The notes below the pieces were generated by a model. The model made no database searches and had not been told where the DNA came from. It saw only the letters and a list, made by a program, of their open reading frames with translations. A stretch of 14,049 nucleotides of DNA from Rhodospirillales bacterium (GTDB lineage Bacteria; Pseudomonadota; Alphaproteobacteria; Acetobacterales; Acetobacteraceae): positions 1-14,049 of the forward strand of contig JANXSA010000539.1 in NCBI GenBank assembly GCA_025352915.1, given 5' to 3'. The stretch's first letter is position 1; the number at the start of each line of letters is the position of its first letter. The translations under genes and the position numbers were made by a program. Positions 1 to 8,015 of the stretch are shown one piece after another.

Positions 1-64
1 GGGCACCGGGCAACAGAAGCCCCCCACTCTTGCCTATCGGCGCGCGCCTCGGCACCCTCGGCAC

Positions 65-601
65 ATGTCCAGCTATTGCGCCTTTGCCACCGGCAATCCG
101 GTCCACACCCCGTACCACGACACCGAGCACGGCTTCCCCAGCCGCGACGAGGCGGTGCTGTTCGAGCGCCTGTGCATGGAAATCATGCAGGCCGGCCTGT
201 CATGGGAGATCGTGCTGAAGCGCCGTGTCACCATGCGCGCGGCCTTTGCCGAATTCGATGTCGATCGCATCGCCGCCTTTGACGCCGCCGACCAGGCGCG
301 GTTGCTCGCCGACCCCGGCATCATTCGCAACCGGCTGAAGGTCCAGGCGATCATCGCCAATGCGCGCGTGGTCCAGGGCCTGCGCGACAGCCATGGCGGC
401 TTTGCTGGTTGGCTGGATGCCCACCACCCGCGGGACAAGCCCGCCTGGGTACGCCTGTTCCGCCAGACATTCCGCTTTACCGGCGGCGAGATTGTCGGTG
501 AATTCCTGATGAGCCTGGGCTGGCTTGCGGGCGCGCACGCCCCCGATTGCGCCATCGGCCGCCGCATTGTGACCCTGAACCCGCCTTGGCAACGCGGTTG
601 A
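65..601 (+). CDS. tag: DNA-3-methyladenine glycosylase I
   Basis: Base-excision repair enzyme of the cytoplasm that removes 3-methyladenine from alkylated DNA, leaving an abasic site. The 178-residue protein matches the Tag family along its length and is close to the E. coli enzyme in size (about 187). Visible hallmarks are the N-terminal YHD motif (17-19) and the core QAGLSW (42-47) with Glu39 just before it, matching the active-site glutamate region. The family's zinc-binding snap appears complete: Cys5, His18, His158 and Cys162, with the last two in the usual H-x3-C spacing. The E. coli motif YHDNEWG reads YHDTEHG here, so one aromatic residue is replaced by His22. No clear Shine-Dalgarno precedes the ATG at 65, but the N-terminal Cys ligand supports this start. 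The 95 bases to sspB hold a possible weak GC hairpin (arms 632-636 and 644-648). Identity is secure; the start is less so. Confidence 0.95.
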   Translation: MSSYCAFATGNPVHTPYHDTEHGFPSRDEAVLFERLCMEIMQAGLSWEIVLKRRVTMRAAFAEFDVDRIAAFDAADQARLLADPGIIRNRLKVQAIIANARVVQGLRDSHGGFAGWLDAHHPRDKPAWVRLFRQTFRFTGGEIVGEFLMSLGWLAGAHAPDCAIGRRIVTLNPPWQRG

Positions 602-696
602 GGCTGCCCGACTTTGCCACCGGCCTTCCCCGCGCCGGCGCCAGGCGCTATGGGACAGCACCGCTTTAGAAGGCGGGCGGTACCGCGAGGCGAGCG

Positions 697-1233
697 ATGG
701 AAGATGATCCCGACAACACCGGCCCGAGCGCGCCGGAAAGTCTGATGCCCTATGACACTTGGACCGAACAGGCGATGCGCCGTGTTGCGGTCCAGGCGAT
801 CAAGCACGTGGCGCAGAACGGCCTGCCGGGCGAGCATCATTTCTACCTGACCTTCCGAACCGACGATCCCGGCACGGTGATCCCGCCCCGCCTGCGCGCC
901 CAGTACCCGCAGGAAATGACGATCGTGCTCCAGCACCAGTTCTGGGACCTGTCGGTCGAGGAGGGCGACGGCTCGCCCGGCGCCGGGCATGTCAGCATCG
1001 GCCTGTCGTTTGGCGGCGTGCCCAGCACGCTGGTCATCCCGATCGCGGCGATCACCGCCTTCGCCGATCCGCATGCCCGCTTCGGCGTGCGCTTCAGCTA
1101 CACCCCGCCGCCCGAGCCGCCGCCGGCGGTGGCGCAGGAACCCGACGCGCCTGACGAAGCGCCCGCCACCGAGGCCCCGCAGGTCGTCAGCCTCGACGCC
1201 TTCCGCCGCCGCACGCCACCGCGCGAAACCTGA
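697..1233 (+). CDS. sspB: SspB family ClpXP adaptor (alphaproteobacterial type)
   Basis: Adaptor that delivers substrates such as ssrA-tagged proteins to the ClpXP protease in the cytoplasm. The folded domain (about residues 18-135) has the alphaproteobacterial SspB pattern: [12 protein letters not shown] near the start, [35 protein letters not shown], then [26 protein letters not shown] Pro/Ala/Glu-rich linker (about 135-161) follows, and the protein ends with [10 protein letters not shown] (163-172), which corresponds to the C-terminal tail that docks on ClpX in this family. A GAGG Shine-Dalgarno at 687-690 sits six bases before the ATG. The fumarase gene begins 23 bases after the stop, so the two are probably cotranscribed. 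Identity rests on the match to Caulobacter-type SspB as I remember it; substrate range cannot be read from sequence. Confidence 0.93.
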   Translation: MEDDPDNTGPSAPESLMPYDTWTEQAMRRVAVQAIKHVAQNGLPGEHHFYLTFRTDDPGTVIPPRLRAQYPQEMTIVLQHQFWDLSVEEGDGSPGAGHVSIGLSFGGVPSTLVIPIAAITAFADPHARFGVRFSYTPPPEPPPAVAQEPDAPDEAPATEAPQVVSLDAFRRRTPPRET

Positions 1234-1256
1234 TCCAGCCGACCAGGAGCCCTCCG

Positions 1257-2918
1257 ATGAACGCCCCCCCGATCAATGCCCTGGCGCCACGGCCGTCGAA
1301 TTTTCTCTACAGCCCGATGTTCCCGCTCGGCGCGGACCCCACGCCCTGGCGCAAGCTGGATATCCAAGGCGTTACCACCAGCACCTGTGACGGCCAGACG
1401 GTCCTGCGTATCAAACCGGAAGCGCTGTCCGACCTCGCCTTCCAAGCCTTCCGCGACGTCTCCCACTTGTTGCGCCCGGCCCACCTGGCCAGCCTCCGGG
1501 CAATCCTCGACGACCCCGAGGCCTCCGGCAACGACCGCTTCGTCGCACTCGACCTGTTGAAGAACGCCAACATCTCGGCCGGTGGCGTGCTACCGATGTG
1601 CCAGGACACCGGCACCGCCATCGTCTTCGGCAAGAAGGGCCAGCGCGTCTGGATCGAGGGCGACGAAGAGGAGGCGCTGTCCTGGGGCGTGCACCGTACG
1701 TACACCGAGACCAACCTGCGCTACTCGCAGATGGCGCCGCTGGACATGTACACCGAGGTCAACACCGGCAACAATCTGCCGGTGCAGTTCGACATCATGG
1801 CCGCCCCCGGCGAGCACCATGCCGATGAGCTGCACCTGATGTTCGTCGCCAAGGGCGGCGGCAGCGCCAACAAATCATTCCTGTTCCAGGAAACCCGCGC
1901 GATCCTCACGCCGGAGAAAATCGCAAAGTTCCTCGAAACCAAGATGAAGACCTTGGGCACCTCAGCCTGCCCGCCCTATCACTTGGCCATCGTCATCGGC
2001 GGCACCTCGGCCGAGACCACGCTCAAGACCGTCAAGCTGGCATCGACCAAATGGCTTGACCAGCTGCCAACCCAGGGCAGCAAGGCCGGGCACGCCTTCC
2101 GCGACCTGGAGATGGAACAGAAGGTGCTGGAAATCAGCCGCAACATCGGCATCGGCGCCCAGTTCGGCGGCAAGTATTTCTGCCATGATGTCCGCGTCAT
2201 CCGCTTGCCGCGCCACGGTGCCAGCCTGCCGGTCGGCATCGGTGTCTCCTGCTCCGCCGACCGTCAAATCAAGGCCAAGATCACCCCAGAGGGCGTGTTC
2301 CTGGAAGCGCTGGAGACCGACCCTGGGAAGTTCCTGCCGGAGACGACGGACGACATCCTTGGCGGCGAGATGGTACCGATCGACCTGAACCGCCCGATGA
2401 ACGAGATCCGCGCCGAGTTGTCCAAATACCCGGTCAAGACGCGACTGGCCCTGACCGGCACCATGGTCGTCGCGCGTGACATCGCCCATGCCAAGCTGCA
2501 GGAACGGCTGGATGCCGGCGGCGGCCTGCCGGACTATTTCAAGAACCACCCGGTCTATTACGCCGGTCCCGCCAAGACACCCGCAGGACTGGCCACCGGC
2601 AGCTTCGGCCCCACCACGGCCGGGCGCATGGACAGCTATGTCGATGCCTTCCAGGCCGCCGGCGGCAGTTTCGTCATGCTGGCCAAGGGCAATCGCAGCC
2701 GCGCGGTGCGCGAGGCCTGCCGCAAGTTCGGCGGCTTCTACCTCGGCAGCGTCGGCGGCCCGGCTGCACGCCTGGCCCAGGACTGCATCCGCAAGGTCGA
2801 GGTTCTGGAGTATCCCGAACTCGGTATGGAAGCGGTGTGGCGGATCGAGGTCGAAGATTTCCCCGCCTTCATTGTGATAGACGACAAGGGAAATGATTTT
2901 TACGAAGGCACTGAATAG
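1257..2918 (+). CDS. fumA: Class I fumarate hydratase (iron-sulfur fumarase)
   Basis: Catalyses reversible hydration of fumarate to L-malate in the TCA cycle using a [4Fe-4S] cluster. At 553 residues it has the single-chain architecture of class I fumarases: an N-terminal Fumerase domain (about 60-335) and a C-terminal Fumerase_C domain (about 345-545). Likely cluster ligands are Cys115 (in [10 protein letters not shown]), Cys238 (in TSACPPYH) and Cys332 (in GVSCSADRQ). Other family blocks are [17 protein letters not shown] (247 on), [14 protein letters not shown] (401 on), [11 protein letters not shown] (451 on) and AKGNRS (476-481). It is unrelated to the cluster-free FumC. The start is well supported by AGGAG at 1245-1249, seven bases before the ATG. 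The stop codon abuts the ATG of the VOC gene with no intervening base. Some class I fumarases accept mesaconate or tartrate, so substrate is inferred from overall similarity. Confidence 0.95.
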   Translation: MNAPPINALAPRPSNFLYSPMFPLGADPTPWRKLDIQGVTTSTCDGQTVLRIKPEALSDLAFQAFRDVSHLLRPAHLASLRAILDDPEASGNDRFVALDLLKNANISAGGVLPMCQDTGTAIVFGKKGQRVWIEGDEEEALSWGVHRTYTETNLRYSQMAPLDMYTEVNTGNNLPVQFDIMAAPGEHHADELHLMFVAKGGGSANKSFLFQETRAILTPEKIAKFLETKMKTLGTSACPPYHLAIVIGGTSAETTLKTVKLASTKWLDQLPTQGSKAGHAFRDLEMEQKVLEISRNIGIGAQFGGKYFCHDVRVIRLPRHGASLPVGIGVSCSADRQIKAKITPEGVFLEALETDPGKFLPETTDDILGGEMVPIDLNRPMNEIRAELSKYPVKTRLALTGTMVVARDIAHAKLQERLDAGGGLPDYFKNHPVYYAGPAKTPAGLATGSFGPTTAGRMDSYVDAFQAAGGSFVMLAKGNRSRAVREACRKFGGFYLGSVGGPAARLAQDCIRKVEVLEYPELGMEAVWRIEVEDFPAFIVIDDKGNDFYEGTE

Positions 2919-3317
2919 ATGCGCTTCACCGTCGACCGCCTCGACCATATGGTTCTGTGCTGCTGCGACATGGAGATCACCGCCTCGTGGTACCAGCGCG
3001 TGCTTGGCATGGAGCGCGAGGAGTTCGGCCCGCGCAACCGCACGGCGCTGCGCTTCGGCGGCCAGAAGATCAACCTCGATCCGGTAACACAGGAGGCGCG
3101 GCCCAACACCGCCGCCATCCCGGTGCCCGGCGCACAAAACCTGTGCTTCATCACCGCCATCCGCCCTGGTGATGTCGTCGAGCACCTGAACAACTGCGGC
3201 GTGGCCATCGTCGAAGGCCCGGCCGCCAAGGTCGGCGCGCTCGGCCCGATCACCTCGGTCTATTGCCGCGATCCCGACGGCAACCTGATCGAAATCGCGA
3301 CCTACTTGCGGGACTGA
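2919..3317 (+). CDS. VOC (glyoxalase/bleomycin resistance) superfamily protein
   Basis: A 132-residue single-domain vicinal-oxygen-chelate protein; substrate unknown. The two beta-alpha-beta-beta-beta modules are visible: LDHMVLCCCDMEITASWYQRVLGM at 8-31, RFGGQKINLD at 45-54, then LCFIT at 75-79 and VYCRDPDGNLIEIATY at 114-129. His10 and Glu125 fall where first and last metal ligands usually lie. In the related GLOD5-like proteins I recall, the second motif ends KINLH, whereas here it ends KINLD (Asp54), so the metal site may differ. Two consecutive cysteine-rich positions (14-16) are also unusual. It begins directly after the fumarase stop, which suggests translational coupling, and ends four bases before the transporter gene. 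Fold assignment is firm; calling it a true lyase or detoxification enzyme would be a guess. Confidence 0.85.
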   Translation: MRFTVDRLDHMVLCCCDMEITASWYQRVLGMEREEFGPRNRTALRFGGQKINLDPVTQEARPNTAAIPVPGAQNLCFITAIRPGDVVEHLNNCGVAIVEGPAAKVGALGPITSVYCRDPDGNLIEIATYLRD

Positions 3318-3321
3318 GGCG

Positions 3322-3864
3322 ATGCCGCCCGTTCCCGTGCTCGGTGCTGTCGCCTTCGCCCTGTTCCTGGCCTGCATACCGCTGGCCAACTGGATGATCG
3401 GCCATGTCGGTACGGTGTGCGTGCCGAACGGCCCCTGTCTGATTCCGGTGGCACCCGGCGTGATGGCGCCGTCCGGCGTTCTGATGATCGGCGCGGCGCT
3501 GGTGCTGCGCGATATCGTGCAGCGCCTATTGGGGCCGATCTGGGCGCTGGTGGCGATTGCCGCCGGCGTTGCCTTGTCGCTGCTGCTGGCGCCGCCCGCG
3601 CTGGTGCTCGCCTCCGGCGCCGCCTTCTTCCTCAGCGAGTTGGCCGACTTCGCAGTCTACACGCCTCTGCAACGACGTCGCCTGTTGCTGGCGGTGCTTG
3701 CATCCTCGGCGGTCGGCCTTGTGGTGGATTCCCTGGTCTTCCTCACCCTCGCCTTCGGCAGCCTCGATTATCTCGGGGGCCAAATCCTTGGCAAGGCTTG
3801 GGCGCTGCTGCTCGCCTTCCCGCTGGTGAGGCTGGTGCGGCGGGTGACGCCAGTCGCCACCTGA
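3322..3864 (+). CDS. VUT family (YhhQ-like) queuosine precursor transporter
   Basis: A 180-residue integral inner-membrane protein with about five or six hydrophobic segments (for example 5-27, 50-66, 72-92, 92-112, 122-146, 155-172). The family signature is present: GVMAPSGVLMIGAALVLRDIVQ (48-69) and SELADFAVYTPLQRR (104-118), followed by SSAVGLVVDSLVFLTLAFGSLDYLGGQILGKA. These match the VUT/COG1738 family, whose E. coli member YhhQ imports the 7-deazaguanine precursors preQ0 and preQ1. It is about 40 residues shorter than YhhQ, typical of the short alphaproteobacterial members I recall. The gene's last base is the first base of the queA start codon (TGATG-type overlap at 3862-3866), and four downstream genes are queuosine enzymes. 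That context strongly supports a precursor-import role; which precursor it carries is inference. Confidence 0.87.
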   Translation: MPPVPVLGAVAFALFLACIPLANWMIGHVGTVCVPNGPCLIPVAPGVMAPSGVLMIGAALVLRDIVQRLLGPIWALVAIAAGVALSLLLAPPALVLASGAAFFLSELADFAVYTPLQRRRLLLAVLASSAVGLVVDSLVFLTLAFGSLDYLGGQILGKAWALLLAFPLVRLVRRVTPVAT

Positions 3865-4901
3865 TGCGGACGACCGATTTCGACTTCGACCTGCCACCGG
3901 ACCGCATCGCCCAGCACCCGGCAAGCCCGCGCGACGCGGCACGGCTGCTGCACGTCGCCGGCGATGGCTGGCACGACCGCATCATCCGCGACCTGCCGGA
4001 CCTGCTGCGCGCCGGCGACATGCTGGTGGCCAACGACACGCGGGTGATCCCCGCCCAGCTGACCGCGCGCCGCGGTGATGCCCGCATTGGCATCACGCTG
4101 GACCGGCCCGACGCCGACGGCGACTGGCACGCCCTGGCCCGCAACGCGCGGCGCCTAAGGGTTGGCGATGTGCTGCAATTCGAAGGCGATGCACTACTCA
4201 GCGCCACCGTCATGCGCGGCAATGACGGCGGCACAGTGCTGCTCCGCTTCAACCTCGCCGGCGAAGGCTTTGGCGCAGCACTCCAGGCCGCCGGCGCGCT
4301 GGCGCTGCCGCCGTACATTGCCCGCCCGCACGGTGTGACCACCCAGGACGAGGCCGACTACCAGACTGTTTTCGCGGAGAATCCCGGCGCGGTGGCGGCA
4401 CCAACCGCCGGGCTTCATTTCACCCCCTCCCTACTGGAGCACCTGGCCGCGCGCGGCGTCACCCGCAGCCTGGTCACCCTGCATGTCGGCGCCGGCACCT
4501 TCCTGCCAATGCGCACCGAGATCGTGGCGGAGCACCGGATGCACGCAGAACGCGGCAGCATCAGCGCGGCGGCGGCCAGCGCGATCAATGCCGCCCGTGC
4601 CGCCGGCGGCCGCATCCTGGCAGTCGGCACCACCACGCTGCGCCTGTTGGAATCAGCGGTGCAGCCTGACGGGACCATCGCGCCATTCGACGGCGAAACT
4701 TCGATCTTCATCACCCCCGGCACCAAGTTGCGCAGCGCCGACCTGTTGCTGACCAATTTCCACCTGCCGCGCTCGACCCTGTTCATGCTGGTCTGCGCCT
4801 TTGCCGGCACCGCGCCCATGAAAGCCGCCTACGCCCACGCCATCGCGGCGGGCTACCGCTTTTTCTCGTACGGCGACGCAACCCTGTTGGAACGCGCATG
4901 A
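3864..4901 (+). CDS. queA: S-adenosylmethionine:tRNA ribosyltransferase-isomerase QueA
   Basis: Transfers and isomerises the ribosyl moiety of S-adenosylmethionine onto preQ1 in tRNA, giving epoxyqueuosine at the wobble position of GUN-anticodon tRNAs. From the ATG at 3864 the protein has 345 residues, normal for QueA. Conserved blocks in order are [15 protein letters not shown] (6-20), [10 protein letters not shown] (57-66), LPPYI (148-152), DYQTVFA (165-171), [13 protein letters not shown] (175-187), HVGAGTF (207-213), VGTTTLR (254-260), [14 protein letters not shown] (297-310) and YRFFSYGDA (331-339). The reading frame is open much further upstream, to about 3417, but that part overlaps the transporter gene in another frame and has no QueA similarity. 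The ATG at 3864 overlaps the transporter stop by one base and gives the canonical N terminus. The 3' end overlaps tgt by four bases (ATGA). Confidence 0.97.
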   Translation: MRTTDFDFDLPPDRIAQHPASPRDAARLLHVAGDGWHDRIIRDLPDLLRAGDMLVANDTRVIPAQLTARRGDARIGITLDRPDADGDWHALARNARRLRVGDVLQFEGDALLSATVMRGNDGGTVLLRFNLAGEGFGAALQAAGALALPPYIARPHGVTTQDEADYQTVFAENPGAVAAPTAGLHFTPSLLEHLAARGVTRSLVTLHVGAGTFLPMRTEIVAEHRMHAERGSISAAAASAINAARAAGGRILAVGTTTLRLLESAVQPDGTIAPFDGETSIFITPGTKLRSADLLLTNFHLPRSTLFMLVCAFAGTAPMKAAYAHAIAAGYRFFSYGDATLLERA

Positions 4902-6019
4902 CCGTCACCTGGACCGCTGACGCCACCGACGGCCGCGCCCGGGCCGGGACGCTGCGCACCGCGCATGGCGAGGTGGCGACGCCAGTGTTCATGCCGGTCG
5001 GCACCGCGGGCACGGTGAAGGCAATGACGGCCGATGCCGTGCGCAGTACTGGCGCGCGCATTATCCTGGGCAATACCTATCACCTGATGCTGCGGCCCGG
5101 GCCGGAGCGCGTCGCCGCCATGGGCGGGCTGCACCGGATGATGGACTGGCCCGGCCCGATCCTGACCGATTCCGGCGGCTTCCAGGTCATGTCGTTGGCG
5201 AAGTTACGAAAACTCGACGCCGATGGCGTGACCTTCCAGTCCCACCTGGACGGCAGCCGTCACCGCCTGACGCCGGAGCGCTCGATCGAGATCCAGCACC
5301 AGCTGGACGCCACCATCTCGATGGTTCTGGACGAATGCACCCCCTTCCCGGCCACCGAGGACCAGGCGCGCGACTCGATGGAGTTGTCGCTGCGCTGGGC
5401 CGTCCGATCGCGCGATGCCTTCGTTGAACGCGAGGGCTACGGCCTGTTCGGCATCGTCCAGGGCAGCACCTACCCCGATCTGCGCCGCCGCAGCGCCGAC
5501 GCACTGGCCCAACAGGGTTTTCCCGGTTACGCCGTGGGTGGCTTGGCCGTGGGCGAGGGGCAGGAAATGATGTTCGCCGTGCTCGACAGCACCGTGCCGC
5601 ATTTGCCGCCGGACCGGCCGCGCTACCTGATGGGCGTCGGCACACCGGACGACCTGCTGGGCGCGGTGGCACGCGGCATCGACATGTTCGACTGCGTCAT
5701 GCCCACCCGCGCTGGCCGTACCGCGCGCGCCTACACGTCACGCGGGGTGATGAACCTGCGCAACGCCCGTTTCTCCACCGATGATCGCCCGCTGGACTCC
5801 GGCTGCCCCTGTCCCGGTTGTGCGCGCCACAGCCGCGCCTATCTGCATCATCTGTTCCGCTGCGAGGAGATGCTCGGCCCCATGCTGCTGACCTGGCACA
5901 ACCTGACCTATTATCAGCATCTGATGCAGGGCATGCGCTCCGCCATCCTCAATCGAAGCTTCGACTCGTTCGCTGACAGCGCGCGCGCAGGCTGGGAAGC
6001 CGGAGACGAAGCGTCATGA
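4898..6019 (+). CDS. tgt: tRNA-guanine transglycosylase
   Basis: Exchanges guanine 34 of tRNA-Asp, -Asn, -His and -Tyr for preQ1. The protein has 373 residues, the usual bacterial length. Active-site elements are readable: [11 protein letters not shown] with Asp91, LDECTPFPA with Asp145 and Cys147, IVQGS (186-190), GGLAVGE (214-220), and FDCVMPTR with Asp265, the expected covalent nucleophile. The structural zinc site is CPCPGC (Cys303, Cys305, Cys308) with His334 at the expected spacing. One small departure: the tRNA-contacting segment after PTR reads AGRTARAYT, where the common bacterial form has Asn-Gly (for example GRNGxAFT). Both ends overlap neighbours by four bases (ATGA at 4898-4901 and 6016-6019), indicating translational coupling with queA and queF. 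In many bacteria tgt is followed by yajC-secD; here it is followed by the rest of the queuosine pathway. Confidence 0.98.
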   Translation: MTVTWTADATDGRARAGTLRTAHGEVATPVFMPVGTAGTVKAMTADAVRSTGARIILGNTYHLMLRPGPERVAAMGGLHRMMDWPGPILTDSGGFQVMSLAKLRKLDADGVTFQSHLDGSRHRLTPERSIEIQHQLDATISMVLDECTPFPATEDQARDSMELSLRWAVRSRDAFVEREGYGLFGIVQGSTYPDLRRRSADALAQQGFPGYAVGGLAVGEGQEMMFAVLDSTVPHLPPDRPRYLMGVGTPDDLLGAVARGIDMFDCVMPTRAGRTARAYTSRGVMNLRNARFSTDDRPLDSGCPCPGCARHSRAYLHHLFRCEEMLGPMLLTWHNLTYYQHLMQGMRSAILNRSFDSFADSARAGWEAGDEAS

Positions 6020-6468
6020 CCCACGGCCTGACCCAACTCGGCAAGCCAACCACCCTGCCTGCCTCGCCTGAGGCGGCGGTGCTGGAGCGTGTGCCCAACC
6101 CGGCACCGGGCGCGCAGTATCTGATCCGCTTCGCCTGCCCGGAATTCACCTCGCTCTGTCCGCTCACCGGCCAGCCGGACTTCGCCCATATCGTGATCGA
6201 CTACGTCCCCGGCGATTGGATCGTCGAGAGCAAGTCGCTCAAACTGTTCATGGGCAGCTTCCGCAACCACGGCGCTTTTCACGAAGCCTGCACGATGATG
6301 ATCGCCCAGCGCCTGGTCGACCTGTTGACCCCCGTGTGGTTGCGCATCGGCGCCTATTGGTATCCGCGCGGCGGCATCCCGATCGACGTGTTCTGGCAGA
6401 CCGGCGCCGCACCGGCGGGCGTGTGGGTGCCCGACCAGGGTGTGGCGCCCTATCGCGGGCGGGGATAG
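6016..6468 (+). CDS. queF: NADPH-dependent preQ0 reductase, unimodular QueF
   Basis: Reduces the nitrile of preQ0 (7-cyano-7-deazaguanine) to the aminomethyl group of preQ1 with two NADPH, a cytoplasmic T-fold enzyme. The 150 residues match the short, unimodular (Bacillus YkvM-type) subfamily rather than the roughly 280-residue bimodular E. coli type. Key features are the nucleophilic Cys48 in [13 protein letters not shown], with Asp55 as the probable acid/base, and the family signature ESKSLKLF (71-78), which fits the E-S/L-K-S/A-x-K-L-Y/F/W pattern. The conserved FRNHGAFHE (82-90) supplies the His-Glu pair near the active site. It starts inside the ATGA overlap with tgt and its stop codon is immediately followed by the GTG of queG. 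Its presence means the pathway from preQ0 onward is encoded here as one cassette. Confidence 0.97.
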   Translation: MTHGLTQLGKPTTLPASPEAAVLERVPNPAPGAQYLIRFACPEFTSLCPLTGQPDFAHIVIDYVPGDWIVESKSLKLFMGSFRNHGAFHEACTMMIAQRLVDLLTPVWLRIGAYWYPRGGIPIDVFWQTGAAPAGVWVPDQGVAPYRGRG

Positions 6469-7503
6469 GTGGCGGACGGGCTGGCCGAGGCGATCCGTAG
6501 CAAGGCGCTCAGCCTGGGGTTCGACGCCGTCGGCTTTGCCCGCGCCGAGCTTGGTCCCGAGGCGCGCTTGCGGCTGCGCGACTTCCTCGCCGCCGGCCAC
6601 CACGGCACCATGGGCTGGCTCGCCGAACGCATGGAACAACGCAGCCACCCGCAAGCACTGTGGCCGCAAGCACGCAGCGTGATCTGCCTCGGCGTGACCT
6701 ACGCGCCGGAGGAAGACCCGCTGGCAAATCTCGACCACGGCGACATCGGCAACATCTCGGTCTACGCCCGCAACCGCGACTACCACGACGTGGTGAAGGG
6801 CATGCTCAAGCACCTGGCGCAGTTCATCGCCACACGCGGCGGCGCCGGGGTGAAGGTCTTCGTCGACACCGCGCCGGTGATGGAAAAGCCGCTGGCCGCG
6901 CTGGCCGGACTTGGTTGGCAGGGCAAGCACACCAACCTCGTCTCCCGCGTGCATGGCTCCTGGCTGTTCCTCGGCGAGGTCTACACCACACTCGACCTGC
7001 CGCCCGACGCACCAAGCCCCGATCACTGCGGCTCATGCCGGCGCTGCCTGGAGGCCTGCCCGACCGACGCATTCCCCGCGCCCTACCGGCTGGATGCCAC
7101 CCGCTGCATCTCCTACCTGACCATCGAGCACCAGGGGCCGATCCCCGAGGCGTTGCGGCCGGCCATCGGCAACCGCATCTATGGTTGCGACGATTGCCTC
7201 GCCGTCTGTCCGTGGAACCGCTTCGCCAGCACCTCGCACCACATGAAACTCACCGCGCGCGACGATCTCAGGGCACCGCGGTTGCAAGTCTTGGCGGAAC
7301 TCGACGACGCGGCCTTTCGAAAGCACTTCGCGGGCTCGCCAATCAAACGGATCGGCCGCAACCGCTTCGCGCGCAATGTGGCAATCGCCATCGGCAACAG
7401 CGCCCGGCCGGAGCTATTGCCGGCGGCACAGGCGTTGCGCGGTGACGCCGATCCGGTGGTCGCCGAGGCAGCCGCCTGGGCCGTGGCGCGGCTGGCCCCA
7501 TGA
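6469..7503 (+). CDS. queG: Epoxyqueuosine reductase QueG (GTG start)
   Basis: Last step of queuosine synthesis: cobalamin- and iron-sulfur-dependent reduction of epoxyqueuosine to queuosine in tRNA. The 344-residue protein has an N-terminal catalytic domain with Asp133 in [13 protein letters not shown] and the GWQGKHTN segment (149-156). A ferredoxin-like domain follows, with cysteines 187, 190, 193 and 197 ([12 protein letters not shown]), Cys213 ([11 protein letters not shown]), and 240, 243 and 247 ([11 protein letters not shown]): eight in all, as expected for two [4Fe-4S] clusters. The end (about 295-343) looks like a HEAT/PBS-lyase-type helical repeat for tRNA binding, as in other QueG proteins. 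Translation begins at GTG 6469, which directly follows the queF stop; no strong Shine-Dalgarno is visible, so coupling to queF is likely. The last four bases overlap the next gene. Confidence 0.97.
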   Translation: MADGLAEAIRSKALSLGFDAVGFARAELGPEARLRLRDFLAAGHHGTMGWLAERMEQRSHPQALWPQARSVICLGVTYAPEEDPLANLDHGDIGNISVYARNRDYHDVVKGMLKHLAQFIATRGGAGVKVFVDTAPVMEKPLAALAGLGWQGKHTNLVSRVHGSWLFLGEVYTTLDLPPDAPSPDHCGSCRRCLEACPTDAFPAPYRLDATRCISYLTIEHQGPIPEALRPAIGNRIYGCDDCLAVCPWNRFASTSHHMKLTARDDLRAPRLQVLAELDDAAFRKHFAGSPIKRIGRNRFARNVAIAIGNSARPELLPAAQALRGDADPVVAEAAAWAVARLAP

Positions 7504-7709
7504 GCTGGCTGGTCAAGCGCAGCTTCACCCTGGCCGGGCATCGCACCAGCATCGCGCTGGAGCCGGAGTTCTGGGAAGCCCTGGAATCGATCGCCGCCAC
7601 CCAGGCGCGCAGCCTGGTGAGCCTGATCAGTGAGGTCGACTCCGACCGCTCCGCCGATCGCCCGCTTGCATCAATGTTGCGCGTGCATGCTTTGCGGGGC
7701 GAGCATTAA
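7500..7709 (+). CDS. Small ribbon-helix-helix (RHH_4-type) protein
   Basis: A 69-residue protein resembling the RHH_4 family of putative DNA-binding proteins common in alphaproteobacteria. The pattern is an N-terminal strand [20 protein letters not shown] (6-25), then helix [22 protein letters not shown] (26-47), then a region ending in [10 protein letters not shown] (57-66), matching the usual RTSxxLExxFWxALxxIA...LxxLxxEID...LxSxLRVxxL layout. Its ATG overlaps the queG stop by four bases, so it is the last gene of the packed operon. From memory, relatives are often found near sspB and fumarase genes in alphaproteobacteria, which would fit the outer genes of this operon. No target or regulatory partner can be read from the sequence; it could be an autoregulator of the operon or simply a conserved small protein. 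Confidence 0.82.
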   Translation: MSWLVKRSFTLAGHRTSIALEPEFWEALESIAATQARSLVSLISEVDSDRSADRPLASMLRVHALRGEH

Positions 7710-7744
7710 CGCGCAGGCAAGGTTCGGGGCGTTCAATTCATCGC

Positions 7745-7766
7745 GCGGACGGGAATGGCCCGCCGC
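7745..7766 (+). terminator. Possible hairpin downstream of the queuosine operon
   Basis: Arms 7745-7753 (GCGGACGGG) and 7759-7766 (CCCGCCGC) pair over eight base pairs with one bulged A at 7749 and a five-base loop (AATGG). It lies about 35 bases after the stop of the RHH gene and about 30 bases before the next small ORF. No T-run follows, so it would be an imperfect terminator, an mRNA-stabilising 3' structure, or part of the leader of the next gene. In GC-rich DNA such pairings can arise by chance. Confidence 0.28.
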
Positions 7767-7795
7767 AGCATCGGAAAACTCCGAGAGAGAATGCC

Positions 7796-8002
7796 ATGCC
7801 CGCTCGCCCGACACCCAACAGCCTTCGCACCCGCGCTAAGCCGAACCGCACGGTTGCCCCACCCCCAACCAGCCCATTGCTGTTATGCGACCACCTGATC
7901 GCCCTGGCGCAGGAAGCCGACCGCGCGGGCTATCCAACCACCGCCGCCCACCTGGTAGCACTGGTGAACGGCATGTTCGACGAGCCGCGGCTGCATCGCT
8001 GA
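7796..8002 (+). CDS. Small conserved-looking hypothetical protein
   Basis: Encodes 68 residues: a basic, Pro-rich N terminus (1-28) followed by a predicted helical stretch LLLCDHLIALAQEADRAGY (28-46) and TTAAHLVALVNGMFDEP. The helical half resembles short alphaproteobacterial proteins of unknown function with a D-x-L-x-x-L-A-x-x-A-D-x-A-G-Y core, but I cannot name a family. A purine-rich GAGAGAGA stretch (7783-7790) precedes two nearby ATGs at 7791 and 7796; only the second opens this frame. The gene is on the same strand as the queuosine operon but 86 bases away, so it may be separately transcribed or read through. It is convergent with the cupin gene, whose stop lies 13 bases away. Function unknown; coding status is likely but not certain. 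Confidence 0.6.
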   Translation: MPARPTPNSLRTRAKPNRTVAPPPTSPLLLCDHLIALAQEADRAGYPTTAAHLVALVNGMFDEPRLHR

Positions 8003-8015
8003 AGCGGCAAGGGCG

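Noticed and set aside
1..64. Start of the window, checked for an upstream gene end or a promoter for tag
   Set aside because: Only 64 bases are visible; no clear stop-linked frame, hairpin or promoter hexamers could be supported.
73..1074. A 333-codon minus-strand frame over tag and sspB
   Set aside because: Antisense shadow; low-complexity Arg/Ala/Ser composition with no family features.
1962..3389. A 475-codon open frame on the minus strand opposite fumarase and the VOC gene
   Set aside because: It is antisense to two firmly identified genes, has Asp/Ala/Gly/Val/Arg-rich shadow composition, and matches nothing; high GC keeps such frames open.
3417..3863. Upstream extension of the queA frame by about 149 codons
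   Set aside because: It overlaps the transporter gene in another frame, is Arg/Gly/Ala-rich without domain similarity, and QueA has a canonical start at 3864.
5914..7026. A 370-codon minus-strand frame opposite queF and queG
   Set aside because: Mirror of real genes with clear catalytic motifs on the plus strand; no recognisable domain.
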